Part shown: in pieces, positions 38,254-47,073 of the stretch | How positions within the stretch are numbered: the stretch's first letter is position 1 | Layout: each line of letters starts with the position of its first letter | DNA from: Streptomyces sp. ISL-12 | GTDB lineage: Bacteria; Actinomycetota; Actinomycetes; Streptomycetales; Streptomycetaceae | Assembly: GCF_018614415.1 (NCBI RefSeq) | Contig: NZ_JAGGOO010000027.1 | Location: forward strand, 1-58,719 | DNA: 58,719 bases | Reading direction: 5' to 3' | Translations under genes and position numbers: made by a program | The notes under the pieces: model-generated | Database searches by the model: none | Told to the model about the DNA's origin: nothing | Seen by the model: the letters and a program-made list of their open reading frames with translations, nothing else

Positions 38254-39134
38254 GCAGGGTGAGCCTGGAGGGACGGGTCGCCGTCGTCACCGGAGCGGCG
38301 CGCGGCGTCGGGGAACTGCTGGCCCGCAAGCTGTCCGTGCGCGGCGTGCGGGTGGCGCTGGTGGGGCTGGAGCCGGACGGGCTGAAGCAGGTCGCCGGCC
38401 GGCTGCACGGGGAGAGCGAGATCTGGCACGCCGACGTCACCGACCACGAGGTGATGGCCCGGGTCGCCGGTGAGGTGAAGGAACGGTTCGGCCGCGTCGA
38501 CATCGTCGTCGCCAACGCCGGTGTCGCCACCGGCGGCCCATTCGTCGACTCCGACCCGGTCTCCTGGCGGCGGGTCGTCGAGGTCAACCTGATCGGCTCG
38601 GCGGTGACCGGCCGCGCCTTCCTGCCGGCGCTCCTGGAGACCCGTGGCTACCTGCTCCAGATCGCGTCGCTGGCCGCGCTCACGCCCGCCCCGATGATGT
38701 CCGCGTACTGCGCCTCCAAGTCGGGCGTGGAGGCGTACGCGCACGCCCTGCGCGCCGAGGTCGGGCACCGCGGCGTGAAGGTCGGCGTCGGCTACCTCTC
38801 CTGGACCGACACCGACATGGTGCGCGGCGCCGACCAGGACGACGTGATGCGGGAGCTGCGGCAGCGGCTGCCCTGGCCGTCGAACAAGACATACCCGCTG
38901 GGCCCTGCGGTCGACCGGCTCGTCGAGGGCATCGAACGGCGCCGGACGCATGTCTACGGGCAGTGGTGGCTGCGCGGCATGCAGGGCGTGCGCGGCTACC
39001 TCCCCGGGCTCATCGGCACCGTCGGGCAGCGGGAGATGCGGCGGTTCGGCGACCGGCTCTCCGGCGTCGGCAAGGGCCTGGTCGGAGCGGGTGGCGCGGC
39101 CGACGAGCAGCAGCGCGCCACGCTCCGTGACTGA
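38250..39134 (+). CDS. Short-chain dehydrogenase/reductase
   Basis: 294 residues; ATG overlaps the hydrolase stop (ATGA). Classical SDR motifs: VAVVTGAARGVGELLA (TGxxxGxG), NAGVATGG, catalytic Ser in LLQIASLAALTP and the YCASK pair (Tyr-x-x-x-Lys). After the Rossmann domain there is an extra C-terminal region (RRRTHVYGQWWLRGMQGVRGYLPGLIG) that could touch membrane. It probably oxidises an alcohol to the ketone used by the monooxygenase, or acts on the hydrolysis product. Last gene of the operon. Confidence 0.93.
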   Translation: MSRVSLEGRVAVVTGAARGVGELLARKLSVRGVRVALVGLEPDGLKQVAGRLHGESEIWHADVTDHEVMARVAGEVKERFGRVDIVVANAGVATGGPFVDSDPVSWRRVVEVNLIGSAVTGRAFLPALLETRGYLLQIASLAALTPAPMMSAYCASKSGVEAYAHALRAEVGHRGVKVGVGYLSWTDTDMVRGADQDDVMRELRQRLPWPSNKTYPLGPAVDRLVEGIERRRTHVYGQWWLRGMQGVRGYLPGLIGTVGQREMRRFGDRLSGVGKGLVGAGGAADEQQRATLRD

Positions 39135-39228
39135 TCGACATGCGGACGGTCACCGCCCGTGTGAACCTGATCGGGCCCGGCCGGCACAGTCGCCGGCAGG
39201 GTCCGATCTCACCCAGGAGTGAACCCAC

Positions 39229-39411
39229 ATGGGTATGAAGGACCAGTTCCAGGAGAAGACCGAGCGGATGCAACAGCAGGGCCGGCAGAAGGCCGAGCAG
39301 GCCCGCGACCGGATGCAGGACCGTGCGGGTCGTCGGGACGACGACGAGGGCATGGACCAGCCGCTGCACCAGGAGCCGTCGGAGCGTTCCCGCCGGGACC
39401 GCGAAGCCTGA
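39229..39411 (+). CDS. Small highly charged helical protein, 60 aa
   Basis: ATG 39229 with AGGAGTG upstream. MGMKDQFQEKTERMQQQGRQKAEQARDRMQDRAG is a continuous charged helix, then an acidic/basic disordered tail (DDDEGMDQPLHQEPSERSRRD). It resembles CsbD/LEA-like hydrophilic stress peptides in composition, but no defined motif proves this. A strong terminator follows. Confidence 0.65.
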   Translation: MGMKDQFQEKTERMQQQGRQKAEQARDRMQDRAGRRDDDEGMDQPLHQEPSERSRRDREA

Positions 39412-39430
39412 CGCGCCGCTGACGGCCGCA

Positions 39431-39462
39431 GGGGCGCCCCCCGTTCGAACGGGGGGCGCCCC
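39431..39462. terminator. Bidirectional terminator
   Basis: A perfect 32-bp palindrome (arm GGGGCGCCCCCCGTTC) between the small charged protein and the convergent tricorn gene, with CCCTTTA immediately after it. Confidence 0.9.
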
Positions 39463-39464
39463 CT

Positions 39465-42400
39465 TTACGTCCGGTTCTGGTCCCGGTTCTGGTCCCGGTT
39501 CTGGTCCCGGTTCTGGTCCCGGGGCGGCAGCGGCGGACGGGAGCGGTCCGGTACGTCGTGGAGGCCGGGCGGGGTGGCGGGCGGCTCGGTCTCCAGCAGC
39601 CGCAGGGCCAGCCGGACCGCCTCGTCCAGCACCGGGTAGCGGCCCTCGGCCCAGTCCAGGGGGGTGCGCAGGGCCGGCACGTCGGGGTCGACGCCCCGGT
39701 TCTCCACCGACCAGCCGTACGCGTCGAACCAGGCCGCGTTCATCGGCACCGTGATCACCGTGCCGTCGCCGAGGCGGTGCCGGCCGGTCATGCCGACCAC
39801 CCCGCCCCAGGTGCGCTGCCCGACCACCGGCCCCAGCCTCAGCAGCTTGAACGCCGCCGTGATCATGTCGCCGTCGGAGGAAGTCGCCTCGTCCGCCAGG
39901 GCCACGACCGGCCCGCGCGGCGCGTTGGAGGCGTACGACACCGGCTGCGCGTTCCTCGTCAGGTCCCAGCCCAGGATGGTGCGGCTCAGCGTCTCCACCA
40001 CCAGCTCGCTGATGTGCCCGCCCGCGTTGCCGCGCACGTCCACGATCAGCGCGGGCCGGGACACCTCCATCCGCAGGTCCCGGTTGAACTGCGCCCAGCC
40101 CGAGCCGCCCATGTCCGGGATGTGCAGGTAGCCGCACCGCCCGCCGCTCAACTCCCTCACCACCTCCCGGCGTTTGGCCACCCAGTCCTGGTAGCGCAGC
40201 GGCCGGTCGTCGACGAGCGGGACGACGGCGACCCGGCGGGCGGGGCCGTCCTCGGCCGGTACGAAGGTCAGCTCCACCGTCGTGCCGCCCGCGCCCGCCA
40301 GCAGGGGGAAGGGCCCGGCGGCCGGGTCCACGGGGCGGCCGTCGACGTGGGTGAGGGCCGCGCCCTCGCGGATGCCGGTGCCGGCCAGCGGGGAGCGGGC
40401 CTTGGAGTCGGAGGAGTCGCCGGGCAGCACCCGACGCACGGTCCAGCGGCCGTCCCGGCAGGTGAAATCGGCGCCCAGCAGGCCCTGGAGGCGCTGGTAG
40501 TGCGCCGGGCCCTCGTTGCGGCGGGCGGCGGCGACATAGGCGTGCGAGGTGCCCAGTTCGCCCAGGACCTCGCGCAGCAGGTCGGCGAAGTCGTCCGGCG
40601 TGGCGACCTTCTCCACCAGCGGGCGGTACTGGGCCAGTACCGCGTCCCAGTCGATGCCGCACATGCCCGGTTCCCAGAAGAAGGCACGGGTCAGCCGGCC
40701 GGCCTCCGCGTACGCCTGCCGCCACTCGGCGCCCGGGTCCACCTGGTGCAGGATGCGGCGGGCGTCGATCCAGGTGGTCGAGTCGCCGTCGCCGGGCTCG
40801 GTGGCGGGTACGGCCCGCAGGTCGCCCTCGTCGAGGACGACGAGCCGGGTGCCGTCGCCGCTGACCGAGAACCAGTCCAGGTGGTCGACGAGTTCGGACT
40901 TGCGTGCCTTGGCGAGGCTGAAGTGCTCCAGCGTGGGCCGCTCGCTGGGGTCGTTCGGGTTGGCGAAGGTCTCGCCGAGCGCGCCGGAGATCGGCCAGCG
41001 CAGCCAGACCAGTCCGCCGCCGTCCACCGGGTGCAGCGCCGAGTACTTGGACGCGGTGACCGGGAACGGCGTCACCCTGCTGGCCAGGCCCTCCACCTCG
41101 ACGGTCACCGCGCCGCCCTCGCCGGTCCCCTCCTCCACGGGGTCCAGTCCGCCGGCGGCCGGGCGGCCCTCCGGGTTCAGCGCGAAGGGGGAGGGGGTGG
41201 CCGAGGAGAGCGGGACCAGGTAGGGGCGGCAGCCCAGCGGGAAGGAGAGGTCGCCGGTGTGCACGTCGTAGACCGGGTCGAAGCCGCGCCAGGACAGGAA
41301 GGCGAGGTAGCGGCCGTCGCGGGTGAAGACGGGGTTCTCGTCCTCGAAGCGGCCGTCGGTGACGTCGATGACGACGGGGCCGTCCGCCCGGCCGCCGATC
41401 CGGGCCATCTTGATCTGCCGGAGGGTGCGGCCGATGCCGGGGTGGGACCAGGTCAGCCAGCACCCGTCCGGGGAGAAGGCGAGGTCGCGCACGGGGCCGT
41501 TGACGGAGCGGATCAGCTCGGTGAGGCCGTGGGTTCCGGTGCGGGGTTCCGTGCCGGAGGCGGTGCCGGTCCCCACGTCGGTCACCGCGTCCGGCACGGT
41601 GCCTGTGCCTGTGCCTGTGCCTGTGCTGGTCTGTGTGCTGGTCTCCGCGTCGGCCCCTGTACTGATTTCCGTGCCGGTCTCCGTGCTGGACTCCGCGTCC
41701 GGGCCTGTCCCGGTCCCCGCGTCCGGCCCCGTACCGGTCCCTGTGCTGGTCCCCACGCCAGCCCCCGTCCCGGCCTCCGCGTCGGCTCCCACGCCGAACC
41801 CCGCCCCAGCCCCCAGACCAAACCCCGTCCCACCCCCCGCCTCCTCATCCGTGTCGGAGACGTCGAGCAGCAGGAGCCGGCCGTCGTGGGTGGCGAGGGC
41901 CAGGCGTTCGCCCTGGGGGTCGGAGACCGTCTCCAGGACGCGGCCGATCTTCCCGGAGGCCAGCCGCCTCGGTGCCCGCCCCCCGGTGGCGCGCGGCAGG
42001 TGGGCGATCTCGACGGCGTCCTCGCCCTCGGCGTCCGTGACGTAGGCGACCCGCCCGCTGGCGCCGAGCATCTCCGGCAGCCGCACCCGTACCCCCGGGG
42101 TGTCGGCGAGGGTGCGGGCCGGACCGTCCCGGTGGGTGAGCCAGTACAGGCTGCCGCGCACCACCACCGCGCTGGCCCGCCCCGTCTCGTCCACGGAGAC
42201 GCCGGCCACGTGCTGGGCGGCGGGCACCTGGTACGTACGCCGTCCCGCCCGCGCACCGTCCAGCCGTACGTCGAGCCGGCGCGGCACCGAGTCCGGTGCG
42301 AGGTCGTCGACGATCCACAGCTCGCCCGCGCACTGGTAGACCACGCGGGTGCCGTCGCTCGCCGCGTGCCGGGCGTAGAAGGCGTCGTGGTCGGTGTGGC

Positions 42401-43085
42401 GGCGCAGGCCGGAGCCGTCGTACGCGCACGAGTACAGGTTGCCGACGCCCTCGTGGTCGGAGAGGAAGGCGATCCGGCCGCCGACGAACATGGGGGAGTG
42501 CAGATGGCCGTCCAGGCCCTCCAGCAGTCGCTGCCCGTGCAGCCAGAGGCGGCCGGTGGCGCCGCCCCGGTAGCGCTTCCAGGCGGCGGGTTCGTGCGGA
42601 GGGGTGCCGGTGAGCAGGAGGGTCCTGCGCTCGCCGTCGATCTCGGCGGCCTGGAGGTCGGAGACCGGTCCCCAGGGCAGCTTGCGGCCGGGATCGCCGT
42701 CGCAGGAGATCTTGTACGCCCAGGTCAGGTGGGAGAACGGCTCGCCCTGCGAGGTGACGGCGAGCACGGCGGACCCGCCGTCCTCGTCCGGCGGCGCCCA
42801 GCCGCACACCCGGGTGTCCAGCGAACCCCAGTGGGTGAGCTGCCGCCCCGGACCCCCCGTCACGGGCACCAGGTGCACCTCCGGCAGGAGGCTGCGCCAG
42901 CTCGTGTACGCGATGTGGCGGCCGTCGGGCGAGAAGCGGGGGTGGGAGACCTTGGTGCGGTCGACGGTGAGCCGCCGGGCGCGGCCCGGGTCGGCCGGCG
43001 ACGCCAGCCAGAGGTCGTCCTCGGCCACGAAGCACAGCAGGTCGGCGTGGAGGTGCGGAAAACGCAGATAGCTCACCCTGTCCAT
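39465..43085 (-). CDS. Tricorn-type protease (S41 family), about 1206 aa, with repeat-rich linker
   Basis: ATG 43085 (MDRVSYLRFPHLHADLLCFVAEDDLWLAS); a longer frame from 43154 is less likely. The order is: an N-terminal beta-propeller of WD/Tol-like repeats (about 1-415), a low-complexity Gly/Thr/Ala/Asp stretch (about 417-525), a second propeller part (SPDGCWLTWSHPG and on), a tricorn C1 domain, a PDZ-like domain, and the S41 catalytic domain. The active-site His is in LGTSHAYVA (near 848) and Ser in ADEATSSDGDMI (near 1068). Tricorn cleaves oligopeptides downstream of the proteasome in the cytoplasm. The C-terminus ends in four RDQN units from a 12-bp repeat. The gene is divergent from the TetR gene. 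Confidence 0.92.
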   Translation of the reverse strand: MDRVSYLRFPHLHADLLCFVAEDDLWLASPADPGRARRLTVDRTKVSHPRFSPDGRHIAYTSWRSLLPEVHLVPVTGGPGRQLTHWGSLDTRVCGWAPPDEDGGSAVLAVTSQGEPFSHLTWAYKISCDGDPGRKLPWGPVSDLQAAEIDGERRTLLLTGTPPHEPAAWKRYRGGATGRLWLHGQRLLEGLDGHLHSPMFVGGRIAFLSDHEGVGNLYSCAYDGSGLRRHTDHDAFYARHAASDGTRVVYQCAGELWIVDDLAPDSVPRRLDVRLDGARAGRRTYQVPAAQHVAGVSVDETGRASAVVVRGSLYWLTHRDGPARTLADTPGVRVRLPEMLGASGRVAYVTDAEGEDAVEIAHLPRATGGRAPRRLASGKIGRVLETVSDPQGERLALATHDGRLLLLDVSDTDEEAGGGTGFGLGAGAGFGVGADAEAGTGAGVGTSTGTGTGPDAGTGTGPDAESSTETGTEISTGADAETSTQTSTGTGTGTGTVPDAVTDVGTGTASGTEPRTGTHGLTELIRSVNGPVRDLAFSPDGCWLTWSHPGIGRTLRQIKMARIGGRADGPVVIDVTDGRFEDENPVFTRDGRYLAFLSWRGFDPVYDVHTGDLSFPLGCRPYLVPLSSATPSPFALNPEGRPAAGGLDPVEEGTGEGGAVTVEVEGLASRVTPFPVTASKYSALHPVDGGGLVWLRWPISGALGETFANPNDPSERPTLEHFSLAKARKSELVDHLDWFSVSGDGTRLVVLDEGDLRAVPATEPGDGDSTTWIDARRILHQVDPGAEWRQAYAEAGRLTRAFFWEPGMCGIDWDAVLAQYRPLVEKVATPDDFADLLREVLGELGTSHAYVAAARRNEGPAHYQRLQGLLGADFTCRDGRWTVRRVLPGDSSDSKARSPLAGTGIREGAALTHVDGRPVDPAAGPFPLLAGAGGTTVELTFVPAEDGPARRVAVVPLVDDRPLRYQDWVAKRREVVRELSGGRCGYLHIPDMGGSGWAQFNRDLRMEVSRPALIVDVRGNAGGHISELVVETLSRTILGWDLTRNAQPVSYASNAPRGPVVALADEATSSDGDMITAAFKLLRLGPVVGQRTWGGVVGMTGRHRLGDGTVITVPMNAAWFDAYGWSVENRGVDPDVPALRTPLDWAEGRYPVLDEAVRLALRLLETEPPATPPGLHDVPDRSRPPLPPRDQNRDQNRDQNRDQNRT
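39473..39520. repeat. Four 12-bp tandem repeats at the 3' end of the tricorn gene
   Basis: The unit GGTTCTGGTCCC is repeated four times exactly and encodes RDQN repeats in the last 20 residues, just before the stop. Confidence 0.93.
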
Positions 43086-43173
43086 GCTTTTCCGGGGACG
43101 GTGGCGCAGCAACTCGTGACGGGCGCGGGCAGCGGCCTTACGGGGAACTGACAACCGTGACCGAGGACACGTA

Positions 43174-43186
43174 CGAAACCGTTTCG
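43174..43186. promoter_or_regulatory. Palindrome CGAAAC-C-GTTTCG, candidate TetR operator
   Basis: A 6-bp inverted repeat around one base, AT-rich for this genome, lying 110 bp before the TetR start and 88 bp before the divergent tricorn start. Overlapping GTTTCG repeats follow. It fits a short TetR-family operator. Confidence 0.5.
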
Positions 43187-43283
43187 TTTCGCTAGTGGGG
43201 ATGGGTTATCTTCGACACACAAGCAGACCGTGTTGTCCATGACCGTGACGACCGTGACCGTCACGGAGGAGGGGGTGAGGGAG

Positions 43284-43883
43284 ATGGCCGAGGCCGCGAC
43301 GGCGCGCCGCAGCCGGATCACTCCCGAGCGCGAGGCCGAGCTGTACGGGGCCGTGCTCGACCTGCTCCGCGAAGTCGGCTACGACGCCCTCACCATGGAC
43401 GCCGTGGCCGCCCGTACCCGGTCCAGCAAGGCGACGCTCTACCGCCAGTGGGGCGGCAAGGCCGAGCTGGTCGTCAAGGCCATCCGGCACAACAAGCCGG
43501 GGAAGATCGCCGACATCGACACCGGGTCGATCCGCGGTGACCTGCACTGCCTGCTGACCCGCGAGGACGACTGCACCATGGAACAGAACTCCGCGCTGAT
43601 GCGGGGGGTGGCCATGGCGCTGCACCGGAACCCGGACCTGCGCCAGGCGTTCCGGGGGCAGTTGATCGAACCGGAGATGGCCGAGTTCCGGCGCGTGCTG
43701 CAACGCGCCGTCGACCGGATGGAGATCAGACCGGACTGCCCGGCCCTGGACTTCCTCGTGCACATGATGGTCGGCGGTTTCGCCACGACCGTACTGCTGG
43801 ACGAACAGCCACCCACCCGGGCCTTCCTCGCCTCCTACATCGACGCCGTGATCCTCCCCGCCCTCGGCGTCTCCGCCTCCTGA
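43284..43883 (+). CDS. TetR-family transcriptional regulator
   Basis: 199 residues from ATG 43284, which has a strong GGAGGAGGGGG leader; an upstream in-frame TTG adds a low-complexity Thr/Val stretch. The HTH is REAELYGAVLDLLREVGYDALTMDAVAARTRSSKATLYRQWGGKAELVV. The C-terminal ligand domain (about 60-195) contains a Cys pair region (LHCLLTREDDCTM) and a TetR_C-like helix bundle. It precedes the MMPL transporter gene by 103 bp on the same strand and is its probable repressor. Confidence 0.93.
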   Translation: MAEAATARRSRITPEREAELYGAVLDLLREVGYDALTMDAVAARTRSSKATLYRQWGGKAELVVKAIRHNKPGKIADIDTGSIRGDLHCLLTREDDCTMEQNSALMRGVAMALHRNPDLRQAFRGQLIEPEMAEFRRVLQRAVDRMEIRPDCPALDFLVHMMVGGFATTVLLDEQPPTRAFLASYIDAVILPALGVSAS

Positions 43884-43986
43884 CACCTCCCCTTCTGCAA
43901 GCCCCCACCTGACGTCACCGCTCACGTCGCCGGGCTGATCACCCCTGCCCTGAATCACTCCACGACATGACCGGGAGTACGCCCTC

Positions 43987-46209
43987 GTGGCCACGTTCCT
44001 CTACAAACTCGGCCGCCTCGCCTTCCGGCGACGGCATTTCGTCGCCCTGATCTGGGTCGCGCTGCTCGCCGTCGCCGGTATCGGCGCGGCCAGCGCCCCA
44101 TCCGCCGGCAACTCCTCCTTCTCCATCCCCGGTACCGAGGCCCAGAAGGCCTTCGACCTGCTGGAACAGCGCTTCCCCGGCCAGAGCGCCGACGGGGCGA
44201 CCGCACGCGTCGTCTTCAAGGCGCCCGACGGCGAGAAGATGACGGACGCCGACAACAAGGCGACCGTCCTCAAGACCGTCGACGAACTCTCCGACGGCTC
44301 CGAGGTCACCTCCGTCGCCGACCCCTACGAGGGCAACACCGTCAGCGAGGACGGCACCATCGCCTATACGTCGGTGACGTACGACGTCTCCGGCATGGAG
44401 CTGGAGGAGGCCGGCAAGGAGGCCCTGGAGGACGCCGCCCAGCAGGCGCGGGACGCCGGGCTGACCGTCGAGATCGGCGGTGACGCGCTCCAGGCCGTCC
44501 CGGAGACCGGCTCGACGGAGATCATCGGCATCGCGGTCGCCGCCGTCGTCCTCGTCATCACCTTCGGTTCCCTGGTCGCGGCCGGACTGCCGCTGCTCAC
44601 CGCGCTCATCGGCGTCGGCATCGGCGTCTCCTCCATCACCGCCCTGGCCAGCGCCCTGGAACTGGGCTCCACCACCTCCATCCTGGCGATGATGATCGGC
44701 CTCGCGGTCGGCATCGACTACGCCCTGTTCATCGTCTCCCGCTACCGGGCCGAACTCGCCGAGGGACGCGAACGCGAGGAGGCGGCCGGCCGGGCCGTCG
44801 GCACCGCCGGCTCGGCGGTGGTCTTCGCCGGCCTCACCGTCGTCATCGCCCTGGTCGGCCTGGCGGTCGTCAACATCCCGATGCTGACCAAGATGGGCGT
44901 CGCGGCGGCCGGCACGGTCGCCATCGCGGTCCTCATCGCGCTCACCATGGTCCCGGCGCTGCTCGGTTACGCCGGCCGCAGGGTCAAGCCGGCCGGCGCC
45001 AAGAGCAAGTTCCTGGGCGGCGCCCGCGCCGAGCGCGACCAGCGGCAGGACAAGCCCAACATGGGCACCCGCTGGGCCCGCTTCGTCGTCCGCCGCCCGG
45101 TCGCCGTCCTCCTCCTGGGCATCGTCGGCCTCGGCGCGGCGGCCGTCCCGGCGGGCTCCCTCGAACTGGGCCTGGGCGACGACGGCTCCCAGCCGACCTC
45201 CACCACCCAGCGCCGCGCCTACGACCTGCTGTCCGAGGGCTTCGGGCCCGGCTTCAACGGTCCGCTGATGGTCGTGGTGGACGCCAAGGGCAGCGACGAC
45301 GCGCAGGGCGCGTTCACCGAGGTGTCCGACGAGATCAAGAAGCTCGACGGCGTCGTCACGGTGACACCCGCGGCGCCGAACAAGGCGGGCGACACGGCGA
45401 CCATCACCGTGATCCCCGACTCCAAGCCGTCCTCCGTCGAAACCGAGGACCTGGTGCACGGCATCCGCGACGCGGGGGCCGACGTCGAGGCGGACACCGG
45501 CGCGCAGACCCTGGTCACCGGCTCCACGGCGATGAACATCGACGTCAGCGAGAAGCTGAACGACGCGCTGATCCCGTACCTGGTCCTGGTCGTCGGCCTG
45601 GCCTTCCTCCTCCTGATCGTGGTCTTCCGCTCGATCCTGGTCCCGCTGAAGGCGGCCCTCGGCTTCCTGCTGAGCGTGCTGGCGGCCCTGGGCGCCGTGG
45701 TCGCGGTCTTCCAGTGGGGCTGGCTGTCCGGCCTGCTGGGCGTCGAGGAGACCGGCCCGGTCATGTCGATGATGCCGATCTTCATGGTCGGCGTGGTCTT
45801 CGGCCTGGCCATGGACTACGAGGTCTTCCTCGTGACCCGCATGCGGGAGGCGTACGTCCACGGCGAGCGGCCCAGCGAAGCGATCGTCACCGGCTTCAAG
45901 CACGGCGCACGGGTCGTCACCGCCGCCGCGGTCATCATGATGGCCGTCTTCGCGGGCTTCATCGGCTCCAGCGAGTCCATGGTCAAGATGATCGGCTTCG
46001 GCCTCGCGATCGCGGTCTTCTTCGACGCGTTCGTCGTCCGCATGGCCATCGTCCCGGCGGTACTCGCCCTGCTCGGCAAGCGCGCCTGGTGGCTGCCGAA
46101 GTGGCTGGACCGCGCGCTGCCCAACGTGGATGTCGAGGGCGAGGGCCTGAAGACCCTGTCCGACGGCCGCAAGGACCCCGACGAGGACAAGGAACTGGCA
46201 CGCGCCTGA
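43987..46209 (+). CDS. MMPL family (RND-like) transporter
   Basis: 740 residues, GTG start. Twelve membrane helices in two sets, with TM1 (FVALIWVALLAVAGIGAA), a large outer domain (about 40-175), TM2-6 containing ALFIVSRYRAELAEGRER, a second outer domain, and TM8-12 with MDYEVFLVTRMREAYVHG. These D/Y pairs in TM4 and TM10 are the proton-relay positions of MMPL proteins. Family members export lipids, siderophores or drugs using the proton gradient. A terminator hairpin follows the stop. The upstream TetR gene suggests substrate-induced efflux. Confidence 0.94.
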   Translation: MATFLYKLGRLAFRRRHFVALIWVALLAVAGIGAASAPSAGNSSFSIPGTEAQKAFDLLEQRFPGQSADGATARVVFKAPDGEKMTDADNKATVLKTVDELSDGSEVTSVADPYEGNTVSEDGTIAYTSVTYDVSGMELEEAGKEALEDAAQQARDAGLTVEIGGDALQAVPETGSTEIIGIAVAAVVLVITFGSLVAAGLPLLTALIGVGIGVSSITALASALELGSTTSILAMMIGLAVGIDYALFIVSRYRAELAEGREREEAAGRAVGTAGSAVVFAGLTVVIALVGLAVVNIPMLTKMGVAAAGTVAIAVLIALTMVPALLGYAGRRVKPAGAKSKFLGGARAERDQRQDKPNMGTRWARFVVRRPVAVLLLGIVGLGAAAVPAGSLELGLGDDGSQPTSTTQRRAYDLLSEGFGPGFNGPLMVVVDAKGSDDAQGAFTEVSDEIKKLDGVVTVTPAAPNKAGDTATITVIPDSKPSSVETEDLVHGIRDAGADVEADTGAQTLVTGSTAMNIDVSEKLNDALIPYLVLVVGLAFLLLIVVFRSILVPLKAALGFLLSVLAALGAVVAVFQWGWLSGLLGVEETGPVMSMMPIFMVGVVFGLAMDYEVFLVTRMREAYVHGERPSEAIVTGFKHGARVVTAAAVIMMAVFAGFIGSSESMVKMIGFGLAIAVFFDAFVVRMAIVPAVLALLGKRAWWLPKWLDRALPNVDVEGEGLKTLSDGRKDPDEDKELARA

Positions 46210-46230
46210 CGCTGCGTGGCTGAGTGACCA

Positions 46231-46270
46231 GCCGGTGAGGGTCCCGTGGGGACGGGTGGCCCTCACCGGC
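46231..46270 (+). terminator. Terminator of the MMPL gene
   Basis: GCCGGTGAGGG (46231-46241) and its complement CCCTCACCGGC (46260-46270) form an 11-bp stem 21 bp after the stop, followed by TTCCCTGTTCCC. Confidence 0.8.
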
Positions 46271-46325
46271 TTCCCTGTTCCCCCGCACGTTGTCTTGTGG
46301 CCGTGGGGGCCGCCCGTTTCTTTGT

Positions 46326-46996
46326 CAGTGTCGTGCTTCCACGGCCCGCCTCAAGGGCGCTGCGCTGTCGCTCCGCGTCGGCTTCGCCGATGGGCCTGCG
46401 GCCCACCCTTGACCCGGTCCGCTCCAGCACGGGTGAGAAGCGAGCGGGCGGCCCGGGGAAAGCGGTGGCCCCGCCCGCGAGTCCCCCGACGCCCGTGACC
46501 CGGTACCCGGCGTGAGGGGACGCGCTCGCGCCTCGCCAGCACGCCGGGCCGTCTCGGCGGCCGACCGGTCCGTACGGGGTTGCGGCGAGAGGGGGAGGGC
46601 GAGGGGTGCGGCTGGCTGGTGATCGTGGGGGCCGGTCGGCGGTCCTCCGGGGTAGGGGTGCTGGAATTGGATGACACTTCGGGCCGAAGTGTCATCCAAT
46701 TCCAGCAGCCCTACCCGGACCGGGGCCCCGGCAGGTACCGCACCCCGTACGGAGCGGTGGCCGCCGAGACGGCCCGGCGTGCATGTGAGGTGTGAGCGCG
46801 CATCCGCCGCGCCGGGTGCGGGGGAACCGGCCCGGGGGACCGATGCCGCTGGGGGACCGCTTTTCTCGGGCCGCTCGCTCGCTTCTGGCCCGTGCTGGAG
46901 CGGACCGGGTCAAGGGTGGGCCGCAGGCCCATCGCCGAAGGCGACGCGGAGCGTCAGCGGAGCGCCCTTGAGGCGGGCCGTGGAAGCACGACACTG
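46326..46996. repeat. ~670-bp imperfect palindromic intergenic element
   Basis: This gene-free stretch (whole gap 46210-47073) is two diverged inverted arms. The outer blocks, about 46326-46464 and 46858-46996, are roughly 90 percent identical by eye when one is reverse-complemented. An inner 22-bp block is exact (46541-46562 against 46759-46780). The core 46650-46716 is a near-perfect palindrome with 33-bp arms, one mismatch and one central base, holding AT-rich GCTGGAATTGGATGAC. Short open frames read outward from the core on both strands but look like by-products. No transposase or known RNA is seen. It may be a mobile palindromic repeat, a cruciform or a regulatory locus. Confidence 0.85.
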
Positions 46997-47073
46997 GCAG
47001 AGAAGCGAGTGGCCCCGACGGCCACCGGACAACCCGGTCGCCCGCCACGCCCGTCACTCGCTACCGTGCCGCC

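Noticed and set aside
39229..39411. CsbD family assignment for the small charged protein
   Set aside because: Composition is similar but the CsbD core motif is not visible, so it is left as an unnamed charged helical protein.
39558..43151. 1197-codon plus-strand frame opposite the tricorn gene
   Set aside because: Antisense shadow; no motif and no ribosome site, while the opposite strand carries complete tricorn motifs.
46351..46795. Divergent short frames beginning MTLR(P/A)EVSSNSS from the palindrome core
   Set aside because: The identical starts follow automatically from the palindrome; downstream sequence is Pro/Arg-rich without ribosome sites. Kept only as a detail of the repeat.
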